This document shows, piece by piece, positions 12,438 through 23,578 of a stretch of 64,000 bases of DNA. The notes beneath the pieces are model-generated. The model was not told the origin of the DNA. It saw nothing but the letters and a program-made list of their open reading frames with translations, and searched no databases. Location of the stretch: positions 310,001 through 374,000 of the forward strand of contig JBDOQK010000031.1 of assembly GCA_040437565.1 (NCBI GenBank), in the 5' to 3' direction. This DNA comes from Albugo candida (lineage: Eukaryota > Oomycota > Peronosporomycetes > Albuginales). The position numbers and the translations under genes are program-made. Numbering within the stretch: the first letter of the stretch is position 1; each line of letters starts with the position of its first letter.

Positions 12438-12783
12438 TTATATCTTAAAAACTTTCTTTGCTGGCCACAAATGTAATTTACACGATACTTGGTTGGGAAA
12501 AGCGATTCACACTGAGCCATATCTCTACTGGAGTTGCAATGGAATAAAGGTTCTCAACGTGAGCGATTGGTTTCAAGTCCTCGGCCCTTTCAATGTAAAT
12601 GTAAAATTAGATGTTTGGTGCGAGTCAGCAAGGGATCGGACCATTTTCTCGAAAGGAGCTTACTAACAGTGTCTTCTAGAGATTCAACTAGTCACCTGCC
12701 AGTCAGTTCCTTGGGTTTGCCATAGATTAAACCTTCCACACTGCATTGTACTAATCAGCAACAAAAAACACCACATTTTATGT

Positions 12784-13239
12784 TTATTGTCGCTGTGACT
12801 TGACGTATGTTAGACTAATTCCAGTAAAATTATGTAGTGGCGAAGTTGTCGTTTGTATCTCTGCATCCATTTCGAACACAATACCTAGAGGAGATTTTAA
12901 TTGCACATCTATCAAGTTGCCATTTTCTGCCGAGTTGGATGCACTGCGATACTTCATGTCTCGTATAGAATGAGTGGGCGATTTTGTCACTCTTTTCTTT
13001 TCTGTTTGCGTGGACCTAAACTTGACGGCTATCAGTGACTTTAAAGCGGCGCTAGATTCCGAATGTGACGTAGAAACATGAGCTAACCCGCGTAAACCAT
13101 GTAGGGAACTCATGTATGCATCGCTCCAGGCGAATGATTCTGCATACCCTAAGGTGCTTTCCGAGAATCGAACCCCTTGTGGACCATATTTAGCAAGTGC
13201 AAAAGAGTAAGTCTCAGACCAATTTTCTACTTTTCGCAT
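12784..13239 (-). CDS. Small orphan protein (151 aa)
   Basis: Open frame from ATG at 13239 to the stop at 12784. The N-terminal two thirds are rich in Ser, Ala and aromatic residues (ESFAWSDAY, HVSTSHSESSAAL). A basic stretch (TEKKRVTKS) precedes a short C-terminal segment with alternating hydrophobic residues (VQLKSPLGIVFE). That end is faintly reminiscent of a PDZ-type strand, but this is too weak to call. A second, partial copy of the same 5' part (to 13673) is the false duplicate across gap 2. The gene lies just upstream of, and in the same direction as, the orphan membrane protein, with about 350 bp between them. A shared multi-exon gene cannot be excluded. Confidence 0.5.
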   Translation of the reverse strand: MRKVENWSETYSFALAKYGPQGVRFSESTLGYAESFAWSDAYMSSLHGLRGLAHVSTSHSESSAALKSLIAVKFRSTQTEKKRVTKSPTHSIRDMKYRSASNSAENGNLIDVQLKSPLGIVFEMDAEIQTTTSPLHNFTGISLTYVKSQRQ

Positions 13240-13732
13240 CCTTTACTCGCTAAATCCATCGTTTTGGATTATGAATGCAGTTGCGTTAGCCTCGCTACNN
13301 NNNNNNNNNNNNNNNNNNNNNNNNNNNNNNNNNNNNNNNNNNNNNNNNNNNNNNNNNNNNNNNNNNNNNNNNNNNNNNNNNNNNNNNNNNNNNNNNNNAT
13401 AGAATGAGTGGGCGATTTTGTCACTCTTTTCTTTTCTGTTTGCGTGGACCTAAACTTGACGGCTATCAGTGACTTTAAAGCGGCGCTAGATTCCGAATGT
13501 GACGTAGAAACATGAGCTAACCCGCGTAAACCATGTAGGGAACTCATGTATGCATCGCTCCAGGCGAATGATTCTGCATACCCTAAGGTGCTTTCCGAGA
13601 ATCGAACCCCTTGTGGACCATATTTAGCAAGTGCAAAAGAGTAAGTCTCAGACCAATTTTCTACTTTTCGCATCCTTTACTCGCTAAATCCATCGTTTTG
13701 GATTATGAATGCAGTTGCGTTAGCCTCGCTAC
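12965..13732. repeat. Assembly gap 2 with duplicated flanks (334 bp)
   Basis: The 100 N at 13299-13398 have the same 334 bp on each side (12965-13298 and 13399-13732). Read as an unmerged contig overlap that duplicates the 5' part of the small orphan gene. Confidence 0.9.
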
Positions 13733-14034
13733 TCAAAGTTCTTTACATCTCCGCAACTGCCGATCATCTTGGTGGTGAAGAATCGCTTGGATCTTAAGGA
13801 TACTAAAACTGTACTCGCCTAAAAAATTACCATCATACAAGATCATCCGAGTCAATGTGGCTGGTGTTTATGCACGACTGCGTCTCTAGAGTATTTTAAT
13901 GTGCAGCCGAATGCTGCAAAAGCTGAAATTGCATCACCATTGACGTCGCATACGAGTATGAAGGCTCCATCAAGATTACTAAGTCAGACTTCGGTGTGTT
14001 GTACCATTAGCCATCATCTCTAGTTTCACGTAAG

Positions 14035-15527
14035 ATGCAAGCGCTAGCTCTAGTAACACATATCTTAGCCGTCTATCCAACAATTCAAAGGACGGCAAGG
14101 CATTTAAATAAGTCGTTTCGCTGCACAAGTGCGTACACAAATTGTCGTATCTTTTCGCCAATTAGAATTGAATCTGAGAATCTCAGCCAATCCGTGCATC
14201 ATAAAGCTCCTCTTGAAATGCTGAAACCCGCAGTAGTAACAGAGAACATTGCGAAACGCAATCAGTCCAAATACGATTTCGTCAAAGTTCGAGTATGGGT
14301 CGAGGATCATGTTTATGTTCTTTCCAGGTATTTGGTCTGTAGGGCTCTAGTCAGCACCAAAGTAAGAGACGAATACCCTACAGAGCGAGACCTATTTCGT
14401 TCCCCGCTTAGATCAACGCAAAGGATGCAGTACAAATATCTTTGGACCTCAAAAGAGTACACTTTTGCGCTATTATGCAAAGTTCTAATAAAGTAAACAA
14501 TCTTTTGCAGACGTTGGTGGACCTTGAACTAAGAGACATTATGCAAGTATGCGGATGCTCCATTTTTGCCTGATCGTATTTGAATGACCAACTGGCTTTC
14601 AGGAAGAATTTGAGGATTTTCTTTACAAGACGATGATCGTTTTCGGTTACGGTGAAGCACACATTGCCCGATACCGAATGATGACAACGTACAATTTTTA
14701 TAACACAATACAACAAGCGAGAAACAGTCATTTGCATGTAGATTCCATCGAACCCGTGTACCACTACTCATTATCATGGCAGGAACGGCATGTATTAGCA
14801 AGTCGACTCTCGCGACAAAGGTACAATTGATTTGGCAAAAAAAAATCAAATTAAGTGGATCTATCATAATAAGCTCGCAGACCGCCTCAATCTGTCCAGC
14901 GTACTACAGACGGATTTGATTTTCGAACTTATGTGCAACTTCTCCGGGTAGATAAGTAGATAGATACATTCACCCACACTACGCAGTCTTCCTATGAATA
15001 TCTTCCGTAGACGATCACAAACGCTGTATACAGATACCAAATTCCCGCACAGCGATGCGATGCTTGAGGAGTACACTAAAGATTGCGAAATTGTGCGAAA
15101 AGGAGTTCAATCGGATATCGACAAGTGCCTAAAGGAAGGTAAATCTCTCATCATTGAGGGGTTCCACATCGATCCACGGCTGTACCATCAAGAGATTCAG
15201 ACTCAAGCGATGGATTTGATCAACAAAGCTGGTTGTTCTGGCATCGTCCTCCCATTTCTTCTAACATTGGATGAGAAAAACCATGCTGAATTTTTACACA
15301 ACTCGCCGGATCCACGATATCATTCCAGTAACGCGTCAGACGGATTTGAGAATTTACGTAATGTACAAAGCTATTTGATCGATCAAGTTAATGGTCTGCC
15401 TTCAAAATCCTTCACAGAAATTCCGGTCAATCTGCATTCATTTCACGAGACGCTGGATATTATGCATGACATTGTGCTTGATAAAATCAATGAGGTGTAC
15501 AAAATGAACAACGGAAATTTAATTTGA
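14035..15527 (+). CDS. 2-phosphoglycerate-kinase-like P-loop protein (nine exons seen)
   Basis: Exons fit as 14035-14361, 14412-14456, 14511-14546, 14603-14688, 14742-14820, 14874-14947 and 14987-15527, with GT-AG introns of 39-56 bp, all phases agreeing. The protein reads KYDFVKVRVW, VLSRYLVCRAL, GYGEAHIARYRMM, then VPLLIIMAGTACISKST, LNLSSVLQTDLIFELM, CEIVRKGVQSDI and IIEGFHIDP. This order matches the kinase-like P-loop family that includes plant proteins related to phytate (LPA1) metabolism. Substrate is not proven; 2-phosphoglycerate or an inositol-phosphate pathway role is inferred from the family. The Walker A motif reads GTACISKS, with Ser where the second Gly is expected. The first exon could begin at 14035 or at an internal Met near 14218, and extra 5' exons may exist. 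Seven exons are placed firmly; the total could be higher. Confidence 0.75.
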
Positions 15528-15566
15528 ATGTGATGATATCAGACCCGTTGCGCTATCATACATTTC

Positions 15567-17915
15567 TCAGCCCAAAAGAGGCTGCACAATATCTTCATCA
15601 GTGCTCGACTGCTCCAAAACACTTTTCCGACATGTACACTTTTTCATAAGAGGCTGATAGTACAACTCGCTAGCGACTTCGGTTGAGAAGTATGGTCTCG
15701 AATGGTCGAGCTTCAAGCTTTCGATCAAGGGTAAATGCCTTCCAAGTGGTTCATACAATTTCGTCATATAATGACGATACACCAAGATGATAATCAACAA
15801 CGCAAAGACAAACAGAAACGGAAGCACAGCGCGCTTTAGCGATAGCAATCCAAGTAGAGTGAGCTGCGATACAACCAGAGCTATAATGGTGAAACGAAAC
15901 AAGTGAGGCCAGAACTCGCCAGTCGATACCTTGGACGTCCTATAAAGATACAAACCTTGCTGTTGATACACAAGCTTGGCGATAGTAAAATAGCATCCTG
16001 TCACATAACACACCACGGGAGCGATTATTGCAAAGGTAAAGCTGACCAACATCACCAGGTAACAATCGGCCATTGCTCGTGTCGGATCGAAAATAGCTCC
16101 GTGTTCTGATTCCTGGGCTCGGGAACTGGCGCCACACTTGCAGAATTTTCGAAATAATGATAAGTAGAGTTTTTCGACACAAAGTAGTTCCATTGTGAGA
16201 TCAAGTCCGATCAAGGTGATAACGTATGACATGAAAAACGTGGATTGGTGAGGCACGCTTTTACCCAGCATCGAAATGAGTTGCTTAGGGGAATCGATGA
16301 TCATCAGCAAACTGTCCAAAACAGTTCCAACAATGACAGTGACGAAAAATGTCTGGAGGAGCTGGAAATAGGCAAGTTTTTTGAACATCGAAGCTCGAGT
16401 TTGCGTGTTGGAAGGATGGCCCTCCCGACCCGACAAAAACTTGAAGAGAGCATTTGCAAGAGCTTTTAAAAGCAGAAGTGCCAGGGGGGATAGCTGTTTC
16501 ATCAAGCTTTGGAGAAGCGGATATGCTTTGAAAGCCCGGTCAAGAAATGGTACGGATCGTCGTATCGAATCGATAGTCGCTAATGAAGCGACAAACGCGG
16601 TCGGAACTGTCCAAAATAAAACCAAGGTTGCAGTGACCATGGTTGACACCAGCATCCAAACTTGGCGCGTTTGGAAGCCTACACCAATGTTGTTCCAATT
16701 AATGTCATCAAAGTGCGGAGCCGCCACAATCTTCATGCCGCCAGGTTGGTTGGACTGCAAAGACTGCTGTGATAGATGGCACGCTGTCAACGAAGAAAAC
16801 GTGACAAAAGCCGACGTGGACCTCATTGTGATCTCGGTTGATTTGTCATGTGCTGGCCTCCATTCTTGACTGAATGTAGACATACACCTATCTGTGTGCA
16901 AAGCTTCATGCTGACGTACGCTGTCGCCAAGGTATCCTAATGGGCTTGTTGAGTGTAACATGGAAGATATATCATGACCTGGTTTGGCTGCCGAGTATGA
17001 TCCCTTCCTCACATATGTCGCCGCCTTGTCATCTACTTTAGCTTTCTCAAGACGATGTAATTCTTTCGAGATTGTTCTACATAGTCGCCGTGATTTCTCA
17101 TATAAGTCTCCGATAGATTGAGAATTGCGGCATTTTGCGACGGAAGGGCAACAGGCAAATTCTATTAATCGAGATTGTTTCGCCGGATGATCGTACTCGC
17201 AATCGAGCTGAGCCGCTTCCAACTCTTGCTGTATTTTTTGTTGTTCCTCAATAAGTATGTCGAGCTTGCGACCATCCAGAACGATGTGAGCCCTTGATAT
17301 TACGTTGGGAAAAAGCTCTGAGAAATACGAAATCAATGCCTTCTCATTAAGCAAATCCTGTGGAATATCTTGGAGCAAGACTGTGTACTGCGCAGGAGAA
17401 TTGACTGAGAGCGCTCGATGACGTCGACGTAGATAAACAATGTATTCTTCACGGAGCAAATACATCATAAACCCACACAGAATGTAGGAGGCGATTACAC
17501 ACGCCCACAGGCGAGAGTCGTTCATTCGCATGCTTGCTAATGTGAGCTTTGTGAGCGGATCCACAGTATCCGAATGGTGCACTGATGTTGCGTATAGTGG
17601 AAACAAGACCAACGAAAGCAGTATCGTCAAAAATGAGAATTTCCTACCGAGTTGCAAGTAGCGAAAGTAAGTGACGACATCAAAGCCACAGATATCCATC
17701 CATTCCGATTCAGAAACAGAGTACACAATTGGAATCCATCCAAAAATGCGGTCATGTTGTGCTTCGGAGTAAAGGACCCGACCTCGATCCTTCCTATTGT
17801 GTTGCAAGCGAGTGCGTGCTACTTCGAAGAGAACAAAGCCGATACACAGCAAAGGACCGTAAATACTTAGACTGTTTTGAATCGTTTTGCTCGGGTGACT
17901 GTCATACTCGTCCAT
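15567..17915 (-). CDS. CSC1/OSCA/TMEM63-type membrane channel
   Basis: An intronless minus-strand gene of 782 residues from ATG at 17915 (MDEYDSHPSK). The open frame extends 74 codons further upstream but that part overlaps the Hint gene, so the internal Met is preferred. It has three N-terminal membrane segments and a long cytoplasmic loop with an RNA-binding-like fold (YTVLLQDIPQDLL...FPNVISRAHIV). A further block of about eight membrane helices contains the family's FVTFSS...DDINWNNIGV junction. These are calcium-permeable, osmosensitive or mechanosensitive cation channels of plasma and internal membranes in plants, fungi and animals. Usual length is 700-850 aa, so this is complete. The end is Asp/Glu-rich (STDEDIVQPLLG). 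It lies about 90 bp downstream of the Kelch-EGF-Hint gene on the same strand. Confidence 0.9.
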   Translation of the reverse strand: MDEYDSHPSKTIQNSLSIYGPLLCIGFVLFEVARTRLQHNRKDRGRVLYSEAQHDRIFGWIPIVYSVSESEWMDICGFDVVTYFRYLQLGRKFSFLTILLSLVLFPLYATSVHHSDTVDPLTKLTLASMRMNDSRLWACVIASYILCGFMMYLLREEYIVYLRRRHRALSVNSPAQYTVLLQDIPQDLLNEKALISYFSELFPNVISRAHIVLDGRKLDILIEEQQKIQQELEAAQLDCEYDHPAKQSRLIEFACCPSVAKCRNSQSIGDLYEKSRRLCRTISKELHRLEKAKVDDKAATYVRKGSYSAAKPGHDISSMLHSTSPLGYLGDSVRQHEALHTDRCMSTFSQEWRPAHDKSTEITMRSTSAFVTFSSLTACHLSQQSLQSNQPGGMKIVAAPHFDDINWNNIGVGFQTRQVWMLVSTMVTATLVLFWTVPTAFVASLATIDSIRRSVPFLDRAFKAYPLLQSLMKQLSPLALLLLKALANALFKFLSGREGHPSNTQTRASMFKKLAYFQLLQTFFVTVIVGTVLDSLLMIIDSPKQLISMLGKSVPHQSTFFMSYVITLIGLDLTMELLCVEKLYLSLFRKFCKCGASSRAQESEHGAIFDPTRAMADCYLVMLVSFTFAIIAPVVCYVTGCYFTIAKLVYQQQGLYLYRTSKVSTGEFWPHLFRFTIIALVVSQLTLLGLLSLKRAVLPFLFVFALLIIILVYRHYMTKLYEPLGRHLPLIESLKLDHSRPYFSTEVASELYYQPLMKKCTCRKSVLEQSSTDEDIVQPLLG

Positions 17916-18006
17916 TCTGAATGCAAAAATCGTCCAGTCGCGACCAATGATTATTACAAGGGGCTCTATGATTATATAAGCTGTATTACGAGTTTTGGCA
18001 CCTCTA

Positions 18007-20421
18007 TCAATGCAGCCTATCTGTACTATCACGTGCAAGCATAGAATGGCGCACGGATAGCCATAGCGGTCTGCACCACGAAAGAACAGCGCGTTCAAGA
18101 AAATCCTGCAAAGTTGATAATATCGGAGCTGATACACTTGTGGGAAGAATAATGTATAGCATTCGATGCATGCGATAGAACTGAGTTGGAATCCAGTCTC
18201 GTTTCAGCAACGTAGAATTATTCGAAAGAGAATAATGATCACCGTAATTGCTGCACAATATGCCGTTCACGAAGAATGTTCCCGTCATTGTGTACGCAGT
18301 AAATGCGCCCAAGGAATCGATGATCTCAATTTTTGATATGACCACCAACTTGAGCTGATTGGAGGTGATCAATTGTGTTCCAATACGCAACTCGCTCGCG
18401 GGAACCTGCCTCACTCGCGTGGATGGATCTTTCTCAGCGACATAAATCAAGTGATCTGAAGTAAGTTCCAAGTACTAAAGCATCTTAGGTCAGCAAATCG
18501 GGCTTAGACGATGCAAAAATCGTACCGTCAGGCCTTCAAAGAAGACCCGCAAGAATCTCGTCTTTGATTGCATCCAGTTTGTGTGCGGAAGGAGATACAC
18601 TGAAGAATACACGATATCGCCCTGCTCATTGAGTGCAAGCACACGGTGACCAAAGGCGATATCACGCATCAGGATGTCAGAACCATTCTCCAGTCGAAGT
18701 GTAGCCGTTTCAGAGAAACAATTCGCTACAAATTTCATAAGAGACTTTTGTCCGATAAAGAAACACTCAAACCTGTGGAACGAGCCTCAAGGGTATCAAA
18801 AGCCTCACAGAACGGACCACTTCTGTCTCGATTGCACAAGCAGCTACCTCCGTGTACACAGGCTCCTTCATTGGAGCAAATGACTCCATTTTGCTCGCAC
18901 AACACTGGCGTAGTTAGCGATGACTTTTTTTGTAGTAGTCACTTACGGGTATCGCTGCTGATAAACACGTCGTTTGTCTTCTCACTTCCCGCACTTCCTG
19001 CGATGAGTAAGAGAGCTGGAACGACGTCTGTACTCACAAAACGATCGTAGACTTCCGTCCCTGGACAAATATCACAGCCATCAGGATACAACGTGACCTT
19101 GGAAATGCTGTTCTGCCGCTCTACAGTCGCATCGTACGGCTGCTCTGGTTGTCCTTGATCATCACAAATTGGAATGATCTGCCCACTTAAGCTGGTTGTA
19201 TTGTCAATGGTTCTGCATGTCGAGTTACAGCGATACGATTTTTTTACAGATCTCCAGAACGGGATTACAGAATGACCCCACTTCCCCACACACACTTGCT
19301 GATTGTCGCGGGTCACTATACTCCATTCGGCTGTAGACATCCCACTCACATCCGAGCTTGCAGCCGTCCAATTCTGACCGTCTCGTGTAAACCAAATGTC
19401 CGTGTATGTATGCATCTGATTGATGCCATCGCCAGTGATACTTCCTCCAATTAGCCACAGACGTGGTCCGTATAAAATGTCGGATGGAGTCTGAGATTCG
19501 AAAGATACGATCGAGTGCCATGCTCGTGGACTCCAAGCAGAGGTTCCCTGCATTTGCACCCAGCTTCCACTCGTATCCATTCGCCAGACGTCATCTAACG
19601 CTGTTCCATCCCATCCTCCCACTACAAACAAATACTGGCTAGCTACGTTGTGATCTGAGGCGTTGATTTGGCGATGAGCGGCACAAGCGTGAGCCACTCT
19701 CGGTTTCCAGGGAACCTGTTTCTGCTGAATCCATTTTCCATTCACCAGTGAGTCTGTCGACCATACTTCGTTTGTGACTGGACTTCCGCCGATGACCCAA
19801 AGCCTTCCATTATACTCTACCGAGCAATGCCAACCACGACCTGACCATGGAGCTTTCTCGTTCGGCTGTACCCATAATTCTTCTCCAAACGCAAATGTTT
19901 AGAGTGTGTTTGATGGCTCAACGCGCTTACCTCCATCGAGTGTCATCCAGATATCATTACTTGGTGCGGGTGTGAAGCCGCCCATCAAAACTAACCACGT
20001 TCGGGTATCATGAGCATCGTAGAAAGCTGTTAGGGAGTGCCCATAACGCCGCCGAAAGGGAGCCTCCTCTAGAATCTCCGTCCACACCGCACCATCCTCC
20101 GTGAACCAAACGTCTGAGCGCAAAGTGGTTTTCTCGAGTTGTTTTGTATGGTAGGCTGCCGACGAACCTCCCACCATATAAATTCTCGAGCCAAAACGTG
20201 CGGCTGCGTGGGCTACAGATCGTATGAGGAGCCATATTCGAGTGACTGAGCACACACTTACAATCACGTGAGAATGAAAGACTTGAGCTTCTTTTCCATC
20301 GTGCAAATGCATTTTCACGCGTGGAATCCGAGTCGCAAGGAACCGGTAGAGCAGACAAGTTGTACGGAAGATACACGATACAAAGGAGACAGCTTCTCCA
20401 TCGGTGGCTCTTGCGAGACAT
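18007..20421 (-). CDS. Secreted Kelch-EGF-Hint (hedgehog-like autoprocessing) protein
   Basis: Six exons fit on the minus strand: 20421-20262, 20212-19931, 19882-18947, 18904-18773, 18725-18526 and 18474-18007, with introns of 42-51 bp. The N-terminus (MSRKSHRWRSCLLCIVYL) is a signal peptide. Six Kelch blades follow, each with a Gly pair (YMVGGSS, VLMGGFT, WVIGGSP, FVVGGWDG, WLIGGSI, LLIAGSA). Next is an EGF-like unit with six Cys (CSNEGACVHGGSCLC ... FCE). Last is a Hint domain: nucleophile Cys in NCFSETA, the TSDH motif and the VNGILCSNYG end strand. In hedgehog and inteins this fold cuts the chain in front of the Cys. Here the preceding residue is Asn, not Gly. The tail after the Hint core is hydrophobic, and its last exon may be mis-modelled because it overlaps the open frame of the channel gene. 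Self-cleavage is an inference. Confidence 0.8.
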
Positions 20422-20906
20422 CGCTCGTGGTGTATCGACGCAGACAGGCGTAGGCATATGCGTCGTGAAGCAGAGGCCATACAGCTAGAGTGTCGTGCTG
20501 TATGCAGACTTGCAAATTGCTCATCAGTCTGCTCAAATGACAGTGTATTTGGGAAGGACAGGATACGCATGTACTGAACATTCAAACAGCCCAGAGAGTG
20601 GTGGCTAGAACAGTCTGTGAGAAAATCGAGTGTCAATGGCAACTGAGCATTGTTGATTCGCATGAAGATCCTTGAGCAATTGACCCGGAATTCAATTGAG
20701 AAGCAGCTGAATGTGAGCGGTAGAGAATGTCAACACGCAACATTACTGAGTATTGCAAACGCGGTGATTATCCCGTCCCTTTGAGTTTCTGTTGATTCCG
20801 TAATAAATGTCAAATCGATGATCACCAATTGCATCACACTGCCACGAAGTATATCATGGCACCTATCACTCTATGTCCATAGTCCGAATAAATTCGCTTC
20901 TCGGCC

Positions 20907-22222
20907 TTATCTAGATTGATTGGATGGAGGAAGTGGTGGCTGCTGAAATGGAATGGAGGTGAAGTGAGGCTGGACCATTGATGTGGTGTATCGTGTCTGA
21001 GGATACGGATAAAACTGGATCGGATTATGGGCTGCATGTTGTCCCGGATGGTAATTTGCCTGTGGAGACATTGCGGGGTACATTCCTATCGGCTGATGGT
21101 TCACTGGAAAAGATGTATGTGCTTGACCGATAGTGGTCGGGCATTTTCTATGCGTCACTGTCTCTTGAAAGAATGTTTTTGGTCCTCCTTGGCATGCAAA
21201 GTTGCATTTCGTCGTGCGATTCTACAAGCCGGAGACCATTGTTAGGAACACGTCATACTTTCAGAATTGACCGAGTTACGTCAATAATTTTTTGAGGTTG
21301 TTGTATAGCTCGATCTGCCGAAGATTTGCATCGATACGTGACGAATCCGAATCCTTTGCTGTTTCCTGTTTTACGATCTCGTGCAATACTTGCTTCTTCT
21401 ATCTCACCATATTTCTCAAACTCGCATCGTAAAGTCTCATCTGCTGTATTCCATGCTAAACCTCGTACAAATAACTTGCGGTCCGATTCATCAAATCGAT
21501 TGGAAACCATAAGTTCCCGCTGGTCGACAGCGTACAGAGCTTTGGCGGAGTTATTTTCTGACATTCCATGTGGTTGAGATGAATCAGGTCGCATAGCCGC
21601 TAAATTGCACATTGTTTTCCTTCCCTACAGCAGCAATTTCATTAGTTATTGATACAGCGAGAGGCAGGCCACACAAAAAGCTTTCGGCACACATCAATCT
21701 CCACAATATGCTGATCCACAGCACATTGTGCTGCTTCCATCTCTGCAAAAGTCACAAAGCCGTAGCCTTTGGATTTCCCCGTAGATTTGTCAAAAATAAC
21801 AGCTCCTTCTTCAATGTCACCAAACCTTCCAAACGCATCTCTCAATGTCTCTGACGATGTTTCCCAGGCCAGACCTCGCACAAATACTTTGCGATGAACA
21901 GTATCCGCATTCGCTACAGTTCTTATCTCATTGTAAATTGTTTCGTATTGAGCAGCGCTGTGGTTTGAATGAAATGAAAACGCACACATATGGATCCGTC
22001 ACACAATATCGCATTATATACATACACAGAGATAAAATGCAGCCATTCGATTTGCTTCACATTTCTATTTTGTACGTACGCGCTAATCAGAATTGCAGTG
22101 AGTTGCTCGCGTGATAAAGAGCCCAACAAGTGATACAGTTTGGAGCTGTCTTCTATGTTCCATTGTTTCGCGCACGTAGACGCATCGAATCGCCGTTTTT
22201 TACGTGCTTCGCCGTGCGTCAT
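20907..22222 (-). CDS. RNA-binding protein with two RRMs (plant UBA2-like layout)
   Basis: Read from MTHGEARKKRRFD at 22222. The first exon ends in LSREQLTAILISAY, a short helix that precedes RRMs in plant UBA2-type proteins. RRM1 (about 21950-21660) has RNP2-like KVFVRGLAW and RNP1 SKGYGFVTF. RRM2 (about 21500-21260) has KLFVRGLAW and SKGFGFVTY. The tail to 20907 is Pro, Gln and His rich. Splice joins are good between RRM1 and RRM2 (intron near 21663-21614); the first and last introns are approximate. Function by family: nuclear mRNA binding, turnover or splicing. It lies upstream of the Kelch-EGF-Hint gene on the same strand. Confidence 0.8.
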
Positions 22223-22396
22223 CGTCCAGTTTACTGTCAGCCAATCACTTCGTTGTGACTTTCCAATGCATACACAGGATCCTTGCACCAAGCACCACGC
22301 CTTTCGCTACAAACGTGCTTCTGCATAGGGAACCCTACACAAAGGTGATGCACATGCACTTTATACTGTCGACATAGCGGCACGTAGCCGTGTATT

Positions 22397-22972
22397 ATGT
22401 ACTCTTTCCGCACAAGCCGCACGTACAGCTTCCAGCTGACTGAGATGGCGAATTTTTTACGGCTAAACAGGCGTGAAGGTAGCACTGTAAAACAATATTC
22501 GCTTTATTTCTCGGCCGACTCTGACACGAAAAATCATTTTTTTTCGAGAAGCGTTTGGACTTGCCAGAAAAAGCAAATTGAGCGCTTAATGTGTTTAGAA
22601 TTGAGCTGTTTTCGTATGGCACACTGTATGGCAACACGAATGATTATAATGGAAAATACTGCGGAATTTGAAATGAAAAGAAGGGACCGAACATTTTCGC
22701 ACTCCATTCGGAAACCACGGAGCGCGTTGAAACAAGCTGAAAAATGCTCACCCGTCAAGCCAAAGGCGAAAAAGTTTGTTACATTTATAATTCGACCTCA
22801 AGTAGTTGGATACGCGGATCCACATGTTGATCGTCGTCCTATTTCTGTAGCGCCCATCTCGTATTTTGAATTAGTTTTGCTGCTTTCACAGCGCGTATTT
22901 CCTCCATCACTAGCAGCAGCATCCGGATCGTTAAAAATGGATCCAAAATTTGTCATCTCTGCGGAAGTGTAG
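22397..22972 (+). CDS. Weak open frame, possible small basic protein
   Basis: A 191-codon frame; an internal start at 22652 (MENTAEFEMKRRDR) would give a more plausible product. It contains CSPVKPKAKKFVTF, which holds a possible PP1-docking pattern (K-F-V-T-F) next to an SP site. A competing minus-strand frame (22798-23040) overlaps it, and neither has a recognised domain. The stretch between the RRM gene and FIS1 is about 870 bp and may hold a small gene on either strand. Confidence 0.25.
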   Translation: MYSFRTSRTYSFQLTEMANFLRLNRREGSTVKQYSLYFSADSDTKNHFFSRSVWTCQKKQIERLMCLELSCFRMAHCMATRMIIMENTAEFEMKRRDRTFSHSIRKPRSALKQAEKCSPVKPKAKKFVTFIIRPQVVGYADPHVDRRPISVAPISYFELVLLLSQRVFPPSLAAASGSLKMDPKFVISAEV

Positions 22973-23092
22973 CCAACACAGCTGTCTACGCTAAACGCAA
23001 TATCTATGGAAAATACGTCGACGTGCAATACATCCCGCAAGAAGCCTCTCTTATTACAATATACGATTGAGTTTGCTCATATTTCGTGTCTA

Positions 23093-23578
23093 TCAATGTA
23101 TCAAACGTTTGTACGCAACATAGGCCGCCACCGCAAAGGCCGCCGATACACAACCCATGCCTCCAGTTTCTATGCAATGAGCATGATACGACTCCTCAGC
23201 TTTAAGTTTCTCTTCGATACACACAGAAAGAGCCCGGCCTTTCTTGTGTGTTGAGTTCAATTTCAGAAGCTGCTCACACCGTTTTTTACTTACTTCAAAA
23301 TCGCCAAGGTCATGATAAGCCTTGGCTATCCAGTAGAGCATTCTTGTCGCTTGTAATTCTGCTGTAGAAGATCTGCATCAATCGTAATCAGTGAGAAGTA
23401 AGACTACTGTTGTGCCTCTGACCTCGCATCACTCTGATTCGGCGCTTCGTTGCCCTTTCAACAGGGGACTTGATCAATGCTTTTGCATATTGAAATCGAT
23501 CCTATTGCACAACATTGGCCATTACGAACGTAGAAAAAAGGCAATAAGAACCTCTAGTGAAGGCGTATCTTCACTCAT
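23093..23578 (-). CDS. FIS1: Mitochondrial fission protein FIS1
   Basis: Three exons: 23578-23552, 23501-23423 and 23361-23093, with introns of 50 and 61 bp, give about 124 residues. The TPR-like core is clear (DRFQYAKALIKSP, MLYWIAKAYHDLGDFEVSKKRCEQ), followed by a C-terminal membrane anchor (CVSAAFAVAAYVAYKRLIH) with a basic tail, the classic tail-anchored layout. FIS1 sits in the outer mitochondrial and peroxisomal membranes and helps recruit the fission machinery. Usual length is about 150 aa. Here only nine residues precede the first TPR helix pair, so the usual N-terminal arm is short or lies in an exon I missed. Confidence 0.8.

Noticed and set aside
14408-14867. Minus-strand frames opposite the kinase-like gene
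   Set aside because: They cover several well-supported plus-strand exons and introns and have no motifs.
22798-23040. Minus-strand frame just downstream of FIS1
   Set aside because: Protein-like composition, but it conflicts with the plus-strand frame and has no domain or splice partner. Left undecided rather than called.
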